NCBI RefSeq assembly: GCF_014652235.1
Contig: NZ_BMYK01000015.1
Coordinates: forward strand, 92,130-141,813
DNA from: Pseudorhodoferax aquiterrae
GTDB taxonomy: Bacteria; Pseudomonadota; Gammaproteobacteria; Burkholderiales; Burkholderiaceae_C
DNA: 49,684 nucleotides
Direction of reading: 5' to 3'
The notes under the pieces were generated by a model. It saw only the letters and a program-made list of their open reading frames with translations. It was not told the origin of the DNA and searched no databases. Positions 25,361 through 34,137 of this stretch are shown here, piece by piece. The position numbers and the translations under genes were made by a program. Positions within the stretch are counted from its first letter, which is position 1. Each line of letters starts with the position of its first letter.

Positions 25361-25372
25361 CTTAGAGGTACA
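25357..25372. promoter_or_regulatory. Second palindrome overlapping the GntR gene's ribosome-binding site
   Basis: TGTACTTAGAGGTACA has 5-bp perfect arms (TGTAC/GTACA) and contains AGAGG, the likely ribosome-binding site, 6 bases before the ATG at 25375. It shares TGTA with the right arm of the larger dyad. A protein bound here would block translation-initiation-proximal transcription, fitting autorepression. Confidence 0.5.
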
Positions 25373-25374
25373 AG

Positions 25375-26157
25375 ATGGATGTGGACACAGAACAGGACAC
25401 CCAGGTGAGCGCGCCGCGCAAGGCCGCAGGCCGCGATGGCATGCGCACCGAGCAGGCGGCTGCACGGCTGCGCACCTTGATCGTTTCGGGCAGCCTGACG
25501 CCGGGCCAGCGCCTGTCCGAACGCGTGATCGCCGAACAGTTGGAAGGCGTGTCGCGCACGCCGCTGCGCGAGGCTTTCAAGATCCTGGCGGCCGAGGGCC
25601 TGCTGACGCTGGAGCCCAACCGCGGAGCCGTGGTCACCGCCCTCTCGCTGGCCGAGGTGGAGGCCGCCATCGAGGTGCTGATCGGCCTGGAGACCATGGC
25701 GGCCGAGCCGGCCTGCGAGCGCATCACGGACGCCGAACTGCAGGCCATCGAGGCGCTGCACGCGCGCATGGTGGGCGCGCATGCGGCCGGCGACCTGATG
25801 GCCTATTTCGAGATCAACCAGGCCATCCACCAGTGCATGGTGGACGCAGCGCGCAACCCCGTGCTCTCGCGCATCTACGCGGCCGAATGCGCACGCATCC
25901 GGCGCTACCGCTACGCCGGCAACCAGCACGCCGGGCGCTGGCGCCAGGCTGTGCAGGAGCACGGCGAGATGCTGGCCGCCTTGCGCGACCGGGCCGGCCC
26001 GCTGCTGCGCGAGATGCTGCGCAAGCACCACAAGGGCGGCTGGGCGGTCTCGCGGCTGGTGCTGCAGGAGGACCCGCTGACGCATGGCGCGCCACCGGCC
26101 AGGCCGGCGCGGCGGCGCCCGCGGGGCGGCAGCGCGCCCTCCTCCGCCGCCGCCTGA
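25375..26157 (+). CDS. GntR-family transcriptional regulator with FCD effector domain
   Basis: A 260-residue regulator. The winged helix-turn-helix is at about 30-95 ([37 protein letters not shown], then the wing PNRGAVV). The all-helical FCD domain at about 100-235 contains the usual Asp/His metal and ligand positions ([17 protein letters not shown], then EHGEML). The last 25 residues are a basic Ala/Pro/Arg tail. It is transcribed divergently from the tetronate operon across the dyad operator and should be its acid-responsive repressor. ATG 25375 has AGAGG at good spacing; an internal ATG at 25441 is less likely. Confidence 0.87.
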   Translation: MDVDTEQDTQVSAPRKAAGRDGMRTEQAAARLRTLIVSGSLTPGQRLSERVIAEQLEGVSRTPLREAFKILAAEGLLTLEPNRGAVVTALSLAEVEAAIEVLIGLETMAAEPACERITDAELQAIEALHARMVGAHAAGDLMAYFEINQAIHQCMVDAARNPVLSRIYAAECARIRRYRYAGNQHAGRWRQAVQEHGEMLAALRDRAGPLLREMLRKHHKGGWAVSRLVLQEDPLTHGAPPARPARRRPRGGSAPSSAAA

Positions 26158-26324
26158 GCGCCGCAGCGCCGGACCGCGGCGCGGCGACGGTATGGCCGTC
26201 GGCGTTCGCGCTTGTCCTGCGCTGTCCTACACGCGCGCGCCCGCGTCGCGCGCAGACTGCAGCGACCGCACGGCGCCTGGCCTGTCGGCATAGAACAACC
26301 ATACTTCTGGGAGCGGCAACGCCC

Positions 26325-27929
26325 ATGGCAGTCCACAAGACGGCACCCGTGCGGGTGGTCGACACCGCGACCGGCGACATCAGCAGGGAAGGACACAACA
26401 TCTTCTTTGCTGCCGTGCAGACCACGCGCATGCCCATGCTCGTGACCGATCCGCACCGGCCGGACAACCCCATCGTCTTCGCCAACCGGGCGTTCCTGGA
26501 GATGACCGGCTACGAGGCTGGGGAGATCATCGGCACCAACTGCCGCTTCCTGCAGGGCCCGGAAACCGACCGCTCCATCGTCGCGCAGGTCCGCCGCGCC
26601 ATCGAGGAGCGCCGCGAGATCGCCGTGGAGATGGTGAACTACAAGAAGGATGGCTCGGCCTTCTGGAATGCCTTGTTCATCTCCCCCGTGCTCAACGAGT
26701 CCGGCGAGCTCACCTACTTCTTCGCGTCCCAGCTGGACGTGAGCCGGCGCCGCGATGCGGAGGAAGGCCTGCGCCAGGCGCAGAAGATGGAGGCGCTCGG
26801 CCAGTTGACCGGCGGCATCGCGCACGATTTCAACAACCTGCTGCAGGTCATGCTGGGCCACATGGACATCGTCGAACGCGCCCTGGCCGCGCCCCGGCCG
26901 GAGCGCGAGAAGATGGCGCGCAGCCTGGCCAGCGCGCGGGCCGCTGCGGAACGTGCCAGCACGCTCACGCAGCAGCTGCTCGCCTTCTCGCGCAAGCAGA
27001 AGCTGCACGGCCGCGTGGTGAACCTCAACAGCTTCGTGGAATCGACGCTGGACCTGGCGCGGCAATCGCTGGGCGGTGCAGCGCTGCGCGTGGACCTGGG
27101 CCGGCCCCTGTGGAACAGCCGCATCGACCCGACGCAGATGGAGGTCGCGTTCCTCAACATCTACCTCAACGCGCGCGATGCACTGCAGGACCGGCCCGCG
27201 CCGCAGTTCAGCATCCAGACCAAGAACGTGGAGGTCGAAGCGAACGCCCGGCCCGGCTTCGACGAACTCCTGCCAGGCCGCTACGTCAGCGTGTCCTTCA
27301 CCGACAACGGCGTGGGCATGCCGCCCGCCGTGGTGGCGCGCGTGATGGACCCCTTCTTCACGACCAAGGAGGAAGGCAAGGGCACGGGGCTGGGCCTGTC
27401 CATGGTCTACGGCTTCGCCCGCCAGTCGGGCGGCATCGTGCGCATCTACTCGGAAGAAGGTGTGGGCACCACGGTGCGCCTGTACTTTCCCGCGGCCGAC
27501 GAAGTGCCCGAACGCGAGGCGCCGCAACCCGTGCAGCCCAGGCGCCGCGGCTCGGAGCGGCTGCTGATCGTGGACGACCGCCACGATGTGGCCGACCTGG
27601 CCCAGCTGATGCTGGAGGAGTACGGCTACAGCGCGCAGGTTTGCTACAGCGCCGCCGAAGCGCTGGCCATCCTGGAGGAACACCGGTTCGAGCTGCTGCT
27701 GACCGACCTCGTGATGCCGGGCGGCATGAACGGCGTGATGCTGGCGCGCGAGGCCAAGCAACGCTGGCCGTCCATGCAATGCCTGTTGATGACGGGCTAC
27801 GCCGAGAGTTCGATCGAACGCACCGACGTGGGCGGCAGCGAGCTGCCGGTGATTTCCAAGCCCTTCCTTCCGCAGGACCTGGCCCGCAAGGTGCGCCAGG
27901 TGCTGGACGGCCCCAGCGGTGTCGAATAG
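26325..27929 (+). CDS. LOV-domain hybrid sensor histidine kinase (blue-light receptor) with C-terminal receiver
   Basis: A 534-residue cytoplasmic photoreceptor kinase. The LOV domain (about 25-140) has [13 protein letters not shown] with the photoactive Cys 73, [15 protein letters not shown], and [10 protein letters not shown] with the flavin-contacting Gln 136. The HisKA helix has [12 protein letters not shown] (His 167). The HATPase region has [37 protein letters not shown] and the following glycine loop. The receiver (about 412-530) has LIVDDRHD and phosphoacceptor Asp 461 in [10 protein letters not shown]. No output domain is attached, so a partner regulator is needed. ATG 26325 follows GGGAGCGG. 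The 167 bases before it show no gene. Confidence 0.9.
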   Translation: MAVHKTAPVRVVDTATGDISREGHNIFFAAVQTTRMPMLVTDPHRPDNPIVFANRAFLEMTGYEAGEIIGTNCRFLQGPETDRSIVAQVRRAIEERREIAVEMVNYKKDGSAFWNALFISPVLNESGELTYFFASQLDVSRRRDAEEGLRQAQKMEALGQLTGGIAHDFNNLLQVMLGHMDIVERALAAPRPEREKMARSLASARAAAERASTLTQQLLAFSRKQKLHGRVVNLNSFVESTLDLARQSLGGAALRVDLGRPLWNSRIDPTQMEVAFLNIYLNARDALQDRPAPQFSIQTKNVEVEANARPGFDELLPGRYVSVSFTDNGVGMPPAVVARVMDPFFTTKEEGKGTGLGLSMVYGFARQSGGIVRIYSEEGVGTTVRLYFPAADEVPEREAPQPVQPRRRGSERLLIVDDRHDVADLAQLMLEEYGYSAQVCYSAAEALAILEEHRFELLLTDLVMPGGMNGVMLAREAKQRWPSMQCLLMTGYAESSIERTDVGGSELPVISKPFLPQDLARKVRQVLDGPSGVE

Positions 27930-28008
27930 GCGCCGCGCCGCGCCCACTATCATGGCGCACCGCCCGACCCGCGCGGCACCGCCAGACACGCCCCCAGAGG
28001 CGCCATCC

Positions 28009-30111
28009 ATGAATGCAGCCAGCTGCGGGGTTTCGCAGAGCGACATGTCGTTACAGGACAGGGAAGAGCAGCTTCGGCTGGCCGTCGAGGCCGCCGAGGT
28101 CGGCCTGTGGGACTTGGACGTGGTCACCGGCACGCTGTACTGGCCGCCTCGCGTCAAGGCGATGTTCGGCATTTCCGCCGATGCGCCGGCCACGCTGGAC
28201 GACTTCGTCGCCGGCCTGCATCCCGAGGACCGCCCCGCGGTGCTCGAGGCCTTCGCGCAAGCCCAGGACCCGGCCTCGCGCGCCATGTACGACGTGGAGT
28301 ACCGCACCGTCGGCAAAGAGGACGCGCGCGTGCGCTGGGTGGCGGCCAAGGGCCGCGGCCTCTTCGACGAAGCCGGCGTCTGCCGGCGGGCGATCGGCAC
28401 GGCCATCGACATCACCCGGCGCAAGGAGGCCGAAGCCCTGCAGAACGCCGCGCAGCAGCGGCTGCACGTGCTGGACGGGATCGAGCGCGCCACCCGCGCG
28501 CTGACCGACCCGGCCGAGGTCATGCAGGTCACGGCGCGCCTGCTGGGCGAGCACCTGGATGCGACGCGCTGCGCCTACGCCGACGTGGAAGCGGACAACA
28601 ACCGCTTCACGATCCGCAGCGACTGGTCGCGCCCGGGCGTGCCCTCCAGCGCAGGCGCCTACACGCTGGACCTGTTCGGGCCGCAGGCCACCTCCAATCT
28701 GCGCGCCGGCCGGCACCTCGTCGTGCACGATGTCGACGCCGAACTCGGCGAGGACGGCGGCGGCCGCATGTTCAACGCGATCGGCATCAAGGCCATCGTG
28801 TGCGCCGGACTGGTCAAGGCCGGGCGGCTGGTGGCCATGATGGCCGTGCACCAGGCGCACCCGCGCCGTTGGACCGACGACGACCTGCGCATCATCACGG
28901 ATGTGGTCGACCGTTGCTGGGCCCACATCGAGCGCGTGCGCGACGCCGCGGCCCTGCGCGAGCAGGACCGCCGCAAGGACGAGTTCCTGGCCACGCTGGC
29001 GCACGAGTTGCGCAATCCCATCGCGCCCATGCTCTTCTCTTTGGCGCTGCTGCAGCGGCCGCAGACTGGCGAAGACCAGGCCCGCGCGCGCGGCGTGATC
29101 GAGCGGCAGGCCAGGCACCTGGCCCGGCTCATCGACGATCTGCTGGACGTCTCGCGCATCAACCGCGGGCTGGTCGAGCTGCAGCGCGAGCTCGTCGCGC
29201 TCGGGCCGCTGCTGTCCCAGGCGCTGGAAACCGTCGCCCCGGCCATGGAGCGCGCCGGGCACCAGCTCAGCGTGCAGGTCGAGGACGCGCCGGCCTGGAT
29301 CGACGCGGACCCGGCGCGCGTGGTGCAGATCGTGAGCAACCTGCTGACCAACGCCGCCAAGTACACGCCGGACCGCGGCCGGATCCGCCTGTCGGCCCGC
29401 ACGGCGGGCCAGGTCGTGCGCATCGAGTTGGCCGACAACGGCCTGGGCATCGCGCCGGCGGACCACGGCCGTGTGTTCGAGATGTTCACCCAGTTGCCGC
29501 ATACCGGCACCAAGGCCCATGGCGGCCTGGGCATCGGCCTGTCGCTCGTCAAGCGCCTGGTGGACATGCACGGCGGTGCCGTGGGCGTGGACAGCGCCGG
29601 GCTGCACCAGGGCAGCACTTTCTGGGTCGAACTGCCGCTGGCGGCACGGCTCCCGGAGGTGGCGGTGGCGCAGGCCGCGGCGGTGGGCGACGGCGACCAG
29701 GCCAAGGGGCGCATCCTGGTCGTCGAGGACAACGTCGACGGACTGGCGGCACTGGTGGAGCTCATTGCGGCAGATGGCCACGAGGTCCGCGGTGCGCCGG
29801 ACGGCGCCCAGGCGCTGCGGACCGCCGCGCAGTGGACGCCGGACATCGTGTTGCTGGACCTGGGCCTGCCCGGCATGGACGGCTACGCGGTGGCGGCGCG
29901 GCTGCGCCAGGACCTGGGACTGGCCCGCGCGCGCATCGTCGCGCTGACCGGCTGGGGCACGCAGCGCGACCGCGAGAAGACGGCGGCGGCCGGCTTCGAC
30001 GCCCACCTGACCAAGCCGGTGGCGCCCGACGCGCTGCTCGCGTTGCTGGGGCGCTGGCGCGCGGAGCTGGCACCGACGGGCCACCCGCCGCGCCAGGGCG
30101 ACGCGCGGTGA
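28009..30111 (+). CDS. PAS-GAF hybrid sensor histidine kinase with receiver
   Basis: A 700-residue soluble kinase with no membrane segments. The PAS domain (about 18-140) has GLWDLDVVTGTLYWP and HPEDRP; GAF (about 150-310) has a C-A-Y-A-D-V-E core; HisKA has DEFLATLAHELRNPIAP (His 332). HATPase motifs are NLLTNAAKYT, ELADNGLGIAP and HGGLGIGLSLVKRLV. The C-terminal receiver has ILVVEDNVDGL and LLDLGLPGMDGYA, with the phosphoacceptor Asp near residue 620. CAGAGG lies 8 bases before ATG 28009. It follows the LOV kinase by 79 bases, so the two may form one phosphorelay. Its stop overlaps the next gene's GTG start. Confidence 0.88.
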   Translation: MNAASCGVSQSDMSLQDREEQLRLAVEAAEVGLWDLDVVTGTLYWPPRVKAMFGISADAPATLDDFVAGLHPEDRPAVLEAFAQAQDPASRAMYDVEYRTVGKEDARVRWVAAKGRGLFDEAGVCRRAIGTAIDITRRKEAEALQNAAQQRLHVLDGIERATRALTDPAEVMQVTARLLGEHLDATRCAYADVEADNNRFTIRSDWSRPGVPSSAGAYTLDLFGPQATSNLRAGRHLVVHDVDAELGEDGGGRMFNAIGIKAIVCAGLVKAGRLVAMMAVHQAHPRRWTDDDLRIITDVVDRCWAHIERVRDAAALREQDRRKDEFLATLAHELRNPIAPMLFSLALLQRPQTGEDQARARGVIERQARHLARLIDDLLDVSRINRGLVELQRELVALGPLLSQALETVAPAMERAGHQLSVQVEDAPAWIDADPARVVQIVSNLLTNAAKYTPDRGRIRLSARTAGQVVRIELADNGLGIAPADHGRVFEMFTQLPHTGTKAHGGLGIGLSLVKRLVDMHGGAVGVDSAGLHQGSTFWVELPLAARLPEVAVAQAAAVGDGDQAKGRILVVEDNVDGLAALVELIAADGHEVRGAPDGAQALRTAAQWTPDIVLLDLGLPGMDGYAVAARLRQDLGLARARIVALTGWGTQRDREKTAAAGFDAHLTKPVAPDALLALLGRWRAELAPTGHPPRQGDAR

Positions 30112-30518
30112 GACGCCTGCTGCTCGCGCTGGCCTGCGTGGCCGCAGCGGCCTGGGCGGACGTGCCCTGGTTCACCATCGTCGGCGACCGCAACGACCCG
30201 AATGCCGACACCATCGAGATGAACCCCATCGCGCTCGCGCGCCAGGGCGCGTACGTGGTCATGGAGATCCGGGTCAGCCGCAGCACCGTGCGCACCAGCA
30301 GCGACGGCGTGCAGTTCCGTTCCTTCCGCGGCGAGGTGGGCTTCGACTGCGCGCAGGGCACGGCGCGCTTCCTGCGCAGCCAGTTCTACGCCGAGCCGTT
30401 GTGGCGCGCCCCGGTGCAGGAGCTGCGCTACCCCAGCGACCGGGTGCGCCCCATGGAGTTCCGGCTGTTCGAGCCCAACCCGCGCGACAAGGTGGTCAAG
30501 GCGGCCTGCGCCCGTTGA
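30108..30518 (+). CDS. Small secreted protein, surface-adhesin protein E-like
   Basis: A 136-residue protein that starts with GTG overlapping the kinase stop (GTGA). Residues 1-16 form a signal peptide (RLLLALACVAAAAWA). The mature part, WFTIVGDRNDPNADTIEMNPI to the end, has the pattern of the beta-proteobacterial family annotated as surface-adhesin protein E, with two conserved cysteines (GFDCAQG and KAACAR) likely forming a disulfide. The family's role is poorly known. Overlap with a sensor kinase gene suggests co-expression. Confidence 0.75.
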   Translation: MRRLLLALACVAAAAWADVPWFTIVGDRNDPNADTIEMNPIALARQGAYVVMEIRVSRSTVRTSSDGVQFRSFRGEVGFDCAQGTARFLRSQFYAEPLWRAPVQELRYPSDRVRPMEFRLFEPNPRDKVVKAACAR

Positions 30519-30649
30519 AGCCCGCACCGTCGCCGGCCCGTGCGCCGGCGCGGCGCATGTCATGCGCGCTTCATGCAGCGTTCCTAGCATGCCGCCACGC
30601 CTGGCCGCCTGCGGCCAGCCCGCCACTCGGTACACGGGAAGACATGCAC

Positions 30650-33481
30650 ATGCTCCGGGGTTCGCCTCTGCGCCGGCTGCCCGCCGCGCTCTCTCTCGCG
30701 CTTGCGCTCGGCCTCGCGACCCTGGCCGCACCGGCCCGGGCCGTCGTGATCAGCCAGGTCTACGGCGGCGGCGGCAACGCCGGCGCGACGCTGAGGAACG
30801 ACTTCATCGAGATCTTCAACAACGGCAGCGCCGCCGCCGACATCGGCGGCTGGTCGGTGCAGTACGCCTCGGCCGGCGGCGCCACCTGGCAGCTCACGCC
30901 GATCCCGCTGGGCACCGTGCTGCAGCCCGGCCGCTACCTGCTCGTGCGCCAGGCCGAGGGCGCCGGCGGCACGGTCGACGTGGCCGGCGATGTGAACGGC
31001 GCCATCGCGATGTCGGGCAGCAACGGCAAGGTGGCGCTGGTCAGCAACGCCAGCGCGCTGTCCGGCACCGCACCGACCGGCGCTGCGGTGGTCGACATCA
31101 TGAGCTTTGGCAGCGCGACGCCGACCGAAGGCAGTCCGACCGCGGCGCTGTCCAACACCACGGCGGCGCTGCGCAACGCCGGCGGCTGCACCGACAGCGG
31201 CAACAACGCCAGCGACTTCACGGTCACGGCCCCCGCGCCGCGCAACAGCGCCACCGCCGCCGCCCCGTGCAGCGGCGACAGCGGCCCCGCGCAGCCCGTG
31301 GCCGCGGCGATCTACGAGATCCAGGGTACGGGCGCCAAGAGCGCCATGGTGGGCAGGCTGGTGCGCACGCGCGGCGTCGTGACCCTGCGCACGAACAACG
31401 GCTTCTTCCTGCAGGACCCGGTGGGCGACAACAACCCGCTGAGCTCGGACGGCATCTTCGTATTCACGAACCAGGCCAGCTTCCCGGCGGCCGTGGTCGG
31501 CAACCTGGTCGAGGTGACGGCCAGCGTGGCCGAGTTCAACACCGGCGCCGCCAGCAATGCCGACACGCTGGCCCGCACCGTGACGCAGCTGAGCGGCGTC
31601 AGCGCCGTGGGCTTCCTCAACAGCGGCTTCGCGATCGCACCGACCGCCGTGAACCTGCCCGAAGCCGTCGACGGCGAGCTGGAGCGCTACGAGGGCATGC
31701 TGGTCACGCTGACCGGCCCGTTCACGGTGCAGCAGAACTACTTCCAGGGCCGCTACGGCCAGTTGACGCTGGCCGTGGGCGGCCGGCTGGAGACGCCGAC
31801 CAACCGCTTTCGCCCGGGGCCCCAGGCCGACGCGCTGGCCGATGAGAACGCGCGCCGCCGCATCATCCTCGACGACGGCAGCAGCCTGCAGAACCCCGAC
31901 CCCACACCCTACCTCGGCGCCGACGCGCTGCCGCGCGCCGGCGACCGCACCGGCTCCATCACCGGCGTGATCGACTATGGCCTCGCGACCAACAGCAGCA
32001 CGGGCTTCGGCGACTACAAGATCCACCCGACCGTCGCGCCGAGCTTCAGCACGGGCAATCCGCGCACGGCCGCGCCGCCGGACGTGGGCGGCAGCGTCAA
32101 GGTCGCCAGCTTCAACGTGCTGAACTACTTCACCACGTTCACCAACGGCACCACCGCCAGCGGCCAGACCGGCCAGGGCTGCACGCTGGGCAGCGCGGTC
32201 AGCGCCAGCAACTGCCGCGGTGCCAGCAATTTGGAGGAGTTCCAGCGCCAGCGCGCCAAGATCGTCGAGGCCATGGCCGCGATCGATGCCGACGCGCTGG
32301 GCCTCATGGAGATCCAGAACAACGGCAACGTCGCCGTGCAGAACCTGGTGGACGCGCTGAACGCCCGCATGGGTGCCAACACCTACCGTGCCACCACCGT
32401 GCCGGCCGAGGGCACGGGCACCGACGCGATCCGCGTCGCGATGGTCTACAAGCCCGCGAGGCTCACGCCGGTCGGACCGGCCGTCAGCGATGCCGACCCG
32501 GTCAACAACCGCCCCACCCTGGCGCAGACCTTCAGCCTCGCCAGCGGCGAGCGCTTCACGCTGTTCGTCAACCATCTGAAGTCCAAGAGCAGCTGCCCGG
32601 CCGCGGGCGATGCCGACGCCGCCGGCAACACCGACGCCGGCGACGGCCAGGGCTGCTGGAACGCGCAGCGCGTGCAGCAGGCCCGGCGCCTGGCCATGTT
32701 CGTGGCGCAGCGCCAGGCGGCCTCGGGCAGCAACGATGCACTGCTGGTCGGCGACTTCAACGCCTACGCCCAGGAAGACCCGGTCGTCGCCTTGACCGGC
32801 AACGGCTTCGTCGACCAGATCGGCCGCTTCGACGCCTCGGGCTATTCCTACGTGTTCGACGGTGCGGCCGGCCGGCTGGACCACGCGCTGGCCAGCGGCA
32901 CGTTGTCGGCCCGCGTGAACCGTGCCGTGCTGTGGCACATCAATGCCGACGAGACGGCGCTGGCCGACTACAACCTGGAGTTCAAGGCACCGCAGACCTG
33001 CAGCGGCGCCCTCTGCCCGGCCGATCCGTACCAGGTCTCGCCCTACCGCTCCTCGGACCACGACCCGGTGGTCATCGGCCTGAACTACGCGAAGACCTTC
33101 ACCGGCACGGCGGGCCGCGACATGCTCGTCGGCACGGCGGGCGACGACATCCTGATCGGCGGCGCCGGCCCCGACGCGCTGACCGGCGGCGGTGGCCGCA
33201 ACGTGTTCGTGTACCAGTCCCTGCGCGACCTCGGCGACGTCATCACCGATTTCGTGCCGGGCAAGGACCGCATCGACCTGGCTGCGCTGCTGGCCTCGAT
33301 CGGCGCCGGCAGCCAGGCCTACGGCCTCGGCGTGGTCAGGCTGGTGGCATCGGGCGCCGACACGCTGCTGCAGATCGACGTGGACGGCAGCGCCGGACCG
33401 ACTGCCGCCCGCACCCTGGCCACCTTGCGCAATGTGGCCCCCGCCAGCCTCTCGCCCGGCCGCGACTTCGGCCTGCAATGA
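30650..33481 (+). CDS. ExeM/NucH-like extracellular nuclease with LTD domain and RTX-type tail
   Basis: A 943-residue secreted protein. The signal peptide spans about residues 1-31 (ending APARA). A lamin-tail (LTD) domain follows from VVISQVYGGGGNAGATLRNDFIEIFNNG. The middle carries an OB-like region and the catalytic endonuclease/exonuclease/phosphatase fold from SVKVASFNVLNYF, with LMEIQNNG, FVNHLKSKSS, LLVGDFNAYAQEDP and SSDHDPVVIGL as metal and catalytic motifs. The last 140 residues hold two hemolysin-type glycine repeats (GTAGDDILIGGAGPDALTGG) and a type I secretion-like end. It should degrade extracellular DNA. I favour ATG 30650 (GGGAAG 8 bases upstream) over ATG 30644. Confidence 0.87.
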   Translation: MLRGSPLRRLPAALSLALALGLATLAAPARAVVISQVYGGGGNAGATLRNDFIEIFNNGSAAADIGGWSVQYASAGGATWQLTPIPLGTVLQPGRYLLVRQAEGAGGTVDVAGDVNGAIAMSGSNGKVALVSNASALSGTAPTGAAVVDIMSFGSATPTEGSPTAALSNTTAALRNAGGCTDSGNNASDFTVTAPAPRNSATAAAPCSGDSGPAQPVAAAIYEIQGTGAKSAMVGRLVRTRGVVTLRTNNGFFLQDPVGDNNPLSSDGIFVFTNQASFPAAVVGNLVEVTASVAEFNTGAASNADTLARTVTQLSGVSAVGFLNSGFAIAPTAVNLPEAVDGELERYEGMLVTLTGPFTVQQNYFQGRYGQLTLAVGGRLETPTNRFRPGPQADALADENARRRIILDDGSSLQNPDPTPYLGADALPRAGDRTGSITGVIDYGLATNSSTGFGDYKIHPTVAPSFSTGNPRTAAPPDVGGSVKVASFNVLNYFTTFTNGTTASGQTGQGCTLGSAVSASNCRGASNLEEFQRQRAKIVEAMAAIDADALGLMEIQNNGNVAVQNLVDALNARMGANTYRATTVPAEGTGTDAIRVAMVYKPARLTPVGPAVSDADPVNNRPTLAQTFSLASGERFTLFVNHLKSKSSCPAAGDADAAGNTDAGDGQGCWNAQRVQQARRLAMFVAQRQAASGSNDALLVGDFNAYAQEDPVVALTGNGFVDQIGRFDASGYSYVFDGAAGRLDHALASGTLSARVNRAVLWHINADETALADYNLEFKAPQTCSGALCPADPYQVSPYRSSDHDPVVIGLNYAKTFTGTAGRDMLVGTAGDDILIGGAGPDALTGGGGRNVFVYQSLRDLGDVITDFVPGKDRIDLAALLASIGAGSQAYGLGVVRLVASGADTLLQIDVDGSAGPTAARTLATLRNVAPASLSPGRDFGLQ

Positions 33482-34137
33482 ACACGACCCGGAACACCAC
33501 CATGCACAAGCACCTCCTCTTGATCAGCCTGGCTGCCAGCCTCTGGGCCGGCAGCGCCGCGGCCGCCCCCGTCTCTTCCGACTTTGGGCAGTGGACCGCG
33601 GCCGGCGACGTCAGCGTCGCCTCGGCCAGCGCGGCGCGCATCACGACGGCCGCTGTCGAGTCCGGCGAGCAGCCGGCGGGCGCCGGCAGCGCCCTGCTGT
33701 TCTATGCGTTGGAACCGGCGCTGGGCCTGGCGCCCGGCCTGCTGCCCGCGGACACCATCGAAGGCTCGGGCCTGCAGCTCAGCTTCAGCGCGCAGGGCAC
33801 CACGACCATCCGCTTCGCCTGGACGCTGCGTACCGCCCTGTTCGATGCGGACTACCTGGACCGCGCCTTCGTCGTGATCGATGGCACGCAGCTCCTGACC
33901 CTGGCCGACGTGGCGCTCACGGATGTCTACGGGCAGTTCAGCCACACCTTCGGCGCGGGCGAGCATTCGCTGGCCTTCGGCATCCTGGACGTGAACTCCA
34001 CCGACCTGGTCTCCACGCTGGAGGTGTCGGACCTGCGCATCAGCAGCGTGGCCGAGGTGCCCGAGCCGGGCACCTGGGCGCTGCTGCTGGCCGGCATGGC
34101 CGGCCTGGCGGGCACGGCCCATCGCCGCCGCGGCTGA
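33478..34137 (+). CDS. PEP-CTERM sorted exported protein
   Basis: A 219-residue protein with a signal peptide (about 9-26, ending SAAAA) and a C-terminal sorting signal: VPEPGTWALLLAGMAGLAG followed by HRRRG, i.e. PEP motif, membrane helix and basic tail. The body is beta-rich with DSTL-like surface features and no known catalytic motif. Its ATG overlaps the nuclease stop (ATGA), so the two are translated together, suggesting a matrix or surface protein delivered with the nuclease. An internal ATG at 33502 is an alternative start. Its stop abuts the convergent desulfurase stop with no spacer. Confidence 0.82.
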   Translation: MNTTRNTTMHKHLLLISLAASLWAGSAAAAPVSSDFGQWTAAGDVSVASASAARITTAAVESGEQPAGAGSALLFYALEPALGLAPGLLPADTIEGSGLQLSFSAQGTTTIRFAWTLRTALFDADYLDRAFVVIDGTQLLTLADVALTDVYGQFSHTFGAGEHSLAFGILDVNSTDLVSTLEVSDLRISSVAEVPEPGTWALLLAGMAGLAGTAHRRRG

